Assembly: GCA_963814975.1 (NCBI GenBank)
Contig: CAWFFB010000026.1
Location: forward strand, 1-64,000
DNA from: CAVUXJ01 sp963814975
GTDB lineage: Bacteria > Acidobacteriota > Vicinamibacteria > Vicinamibacterales > CAVVIG01
Length of the DNA: 64,000 nt
Direction: 5' to 3'
The position numbers and the translations under genes were made by a program. Positions 63,253-64,000 of this stretch are shown one piece after another; position 1 is the stretch's first letter; every line of letters starts with the position of its first letter. Under the pieces are notes generated by a model that saw nothing but the letters and a program-made list of their open reading frames with translations, did not search any database and had not been told where the DNA came from.

Positions 63253-64000
63253 TTAGAACGTGTACGACGCGCCCACCTCGGCGATGCGCGGCAGCATGAT
63301 CTGCTGGGGGCGCAGAAACTCTTGTCCGGAGCGCCGTTGCAGGTTGAGGACCGAGTTTGCGTTCAGCGCGTTGTACACATTGAGACGGAGCGACAACCTC
63401 TGCGCATTATGCACAGGGAATGTCTTCTCGAATCTGAGGGTCAGGAGGTTGACGCTCGGCGTGCGCCTGGTGCCGATGGGCTCGGCGTTGAGCACGATCT
63501 GCGGAATCGTGTCCCCGCCCCTGAATTGCACTTGCCGCCCGAACACGTTCCCGCTGCGGTGCTCGAAGTTGGCCGACACCAGCACGTCGGCCGGGAAGAG
63601 GTAGGAGCCCAGCGCCTTGGCGTCCCAGTCCCAGGTGTTGTTGGCGCGGTTGATTTCGTCGTTCGGTGTCAGGCTCCCGGCGTCGTTGGACGAGTTGAAG
63701 TTGGTCACCGCCAACGATGAAAAAATGGGGATGGTTCTCTTGGTAGCCGAGTAGGAGGCCGCGAACTGCCAGCGATTCGCGAGCCGCTTGGTGCCCGCCA
63801 CTTCAAAACTCGCGTAGCTCTGGTCGGCTTTCGGGTCGTTGATGGCCATCAACTCCTCGAATTGTTGTCCACGCAGCTCGGTCGGGAACTCGTAGTACGT
63901 GAACATGCCCCCGTCGTCGGCGGTCCCGACAAGGCCGTCGGGGCCCGGGTCTCGATTCGTGACCGGCACATTGTAGGACTCATAGGGCCGCAGGTTGTTC
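63253..64000 (-). CDS. TonB-dependent receptor, Oar-like, C-terminal part
   Basis: The frame is open to the window edge, giving at least 248 residues. The text is alternating aromatic/hydrophobic beta-strand, with ASFEVAGTKRLANRWQFAAS, KALGSYLFPADVLVSANFEH and RSGNVFGRQVQFRGGDTIPQ. It ends in LRLNVYNALNANSVLNLQRR and then LPRIAEVGASYTF with a terminal Phe, as needed for barrel assembly. The pattern fits Oar-like receptors with a carboxypeptidase-regulatory plug, abundant in Acidobacteria. It imports or binds a large substrate. The N-terminal part lies outside the window. Confidence 0.85.
   Translation of the reverse strand, partial: NNLRPYESYNVPVTNRDPGPDGLVGTADDGGMFTYYEFPTELRGQQFEELMAINDPKADQSYASFEVAGTKRLANRWQFAASYSATKRTIPIFSSLAVTNFNSSNDAGSLTPNDEINRANNTWDWDAKALGSYLFPADVLVSANFEHRSGNVFGRQVQFRGGDTIPQIVLNAEPIGTRRTPSVNLLTLRFEKTFPVHNAQRLSLRLNVYNALNANSVLNLQRRSGQEFLRPQQIMLPRIAEVGASYTF

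Noticed and set aside
1..64000. CRISPR array
   Set aside because: No series of evenly spaced direct repeats with unique spacers, and no cas genes, was seen. The intergenic repeats found are palindromic and dispersed.

Overview
The window is high-GC DNA with the gene content of a soil-type Acidobacteriota genome, most likely Vicinamibacteria (subdivision 6). This assignment is inferred from gene families, because no rRNA or other phylogenetic marker is present. Supporting features are a DUF1592/DUF1552/ankyrin cluster, an Oar-like TonB receptor, many Tat- or Sec-exported proteins, c-type cytochromes beside NHL or LVIVD beta-propellers, and a gluconate-dehydrogenase-type GMC pair.

Layout. 1-5.6 kb is the end of a decayed integrative element. 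It holds fragments of small genes, an orphan lasso-peptide-type precursor, a ribbon-helix-helix protein, an intact IS630-family insertion sequence, one unknown gene, and a broken tyrosine integrase ending beside the 3' half of a tRNA-Pro(GGG) gene, which is the probable attachment site. 5.7-15.5 kb is chromosomal: a Crp/Fnr regulator, an intact receiver protein and two broken ones, an exported NHL protein, a HIRAN protein, a DUF6152/DUF6644 pair, a HerA-like ATPase, and a lipid kinase with a metallophosphoesterase. 15.6-28.8 kb carries the GMC dehydrogenase pair, an exported DUF6282 protein, an amino-acid-type ABC importer with receptor and permease fused, a MacB-type ABC exporter operon, a rhodanese and a sulfite-oxidase-type enzyme.

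29-41.6 kb is an aromatic-catabolism region arranged around a divergent promoter gap at 34.1-34.4 kb. To the left runs a tight five-gene operon: Rieske protein, PQQ dehydrogenase, ring-cleaving dioxygenase (MhqO/LinE type), hydrolase (MhqD type) and maleylacetate reductase. To the right run a second DUF6282 protein, a LigC-like dehydrogenase, a LigB-LigA fused class III extradiol dioxygenase and an aromatic-acid-type MFS carrier, followed by an amidohydrolase and a second MFS carrier. Together they suggest periplasmic oxidation, uptake and two ring-cleavage routes for aromatic compounds.

41.9-53.7 kb holds the DUF1592-DUF1552-ankyrin triad, a Tat-exported thiamine-diphosphate enzyme, a small cytochrome c, an aldo/keto reductase and a patatin fused to an outer-membrane barrel. 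54-64 kb holds a metallo-beta-lactamase-fold hydrolase, an MFS exporter, exported propeller proteins, haem proteins and the C-terminal part of a TonB-dependent receptor.

Many otherwise well-conserved genes have broken reading frames. In nearly every case examined, one or a few single extra bases explain the break, and removing them restores the full length. This looks more like uncorrected long-read sequence than widespread decay, so these genes are described by their restored product. Three families of short palindromic repeats lie between genes.
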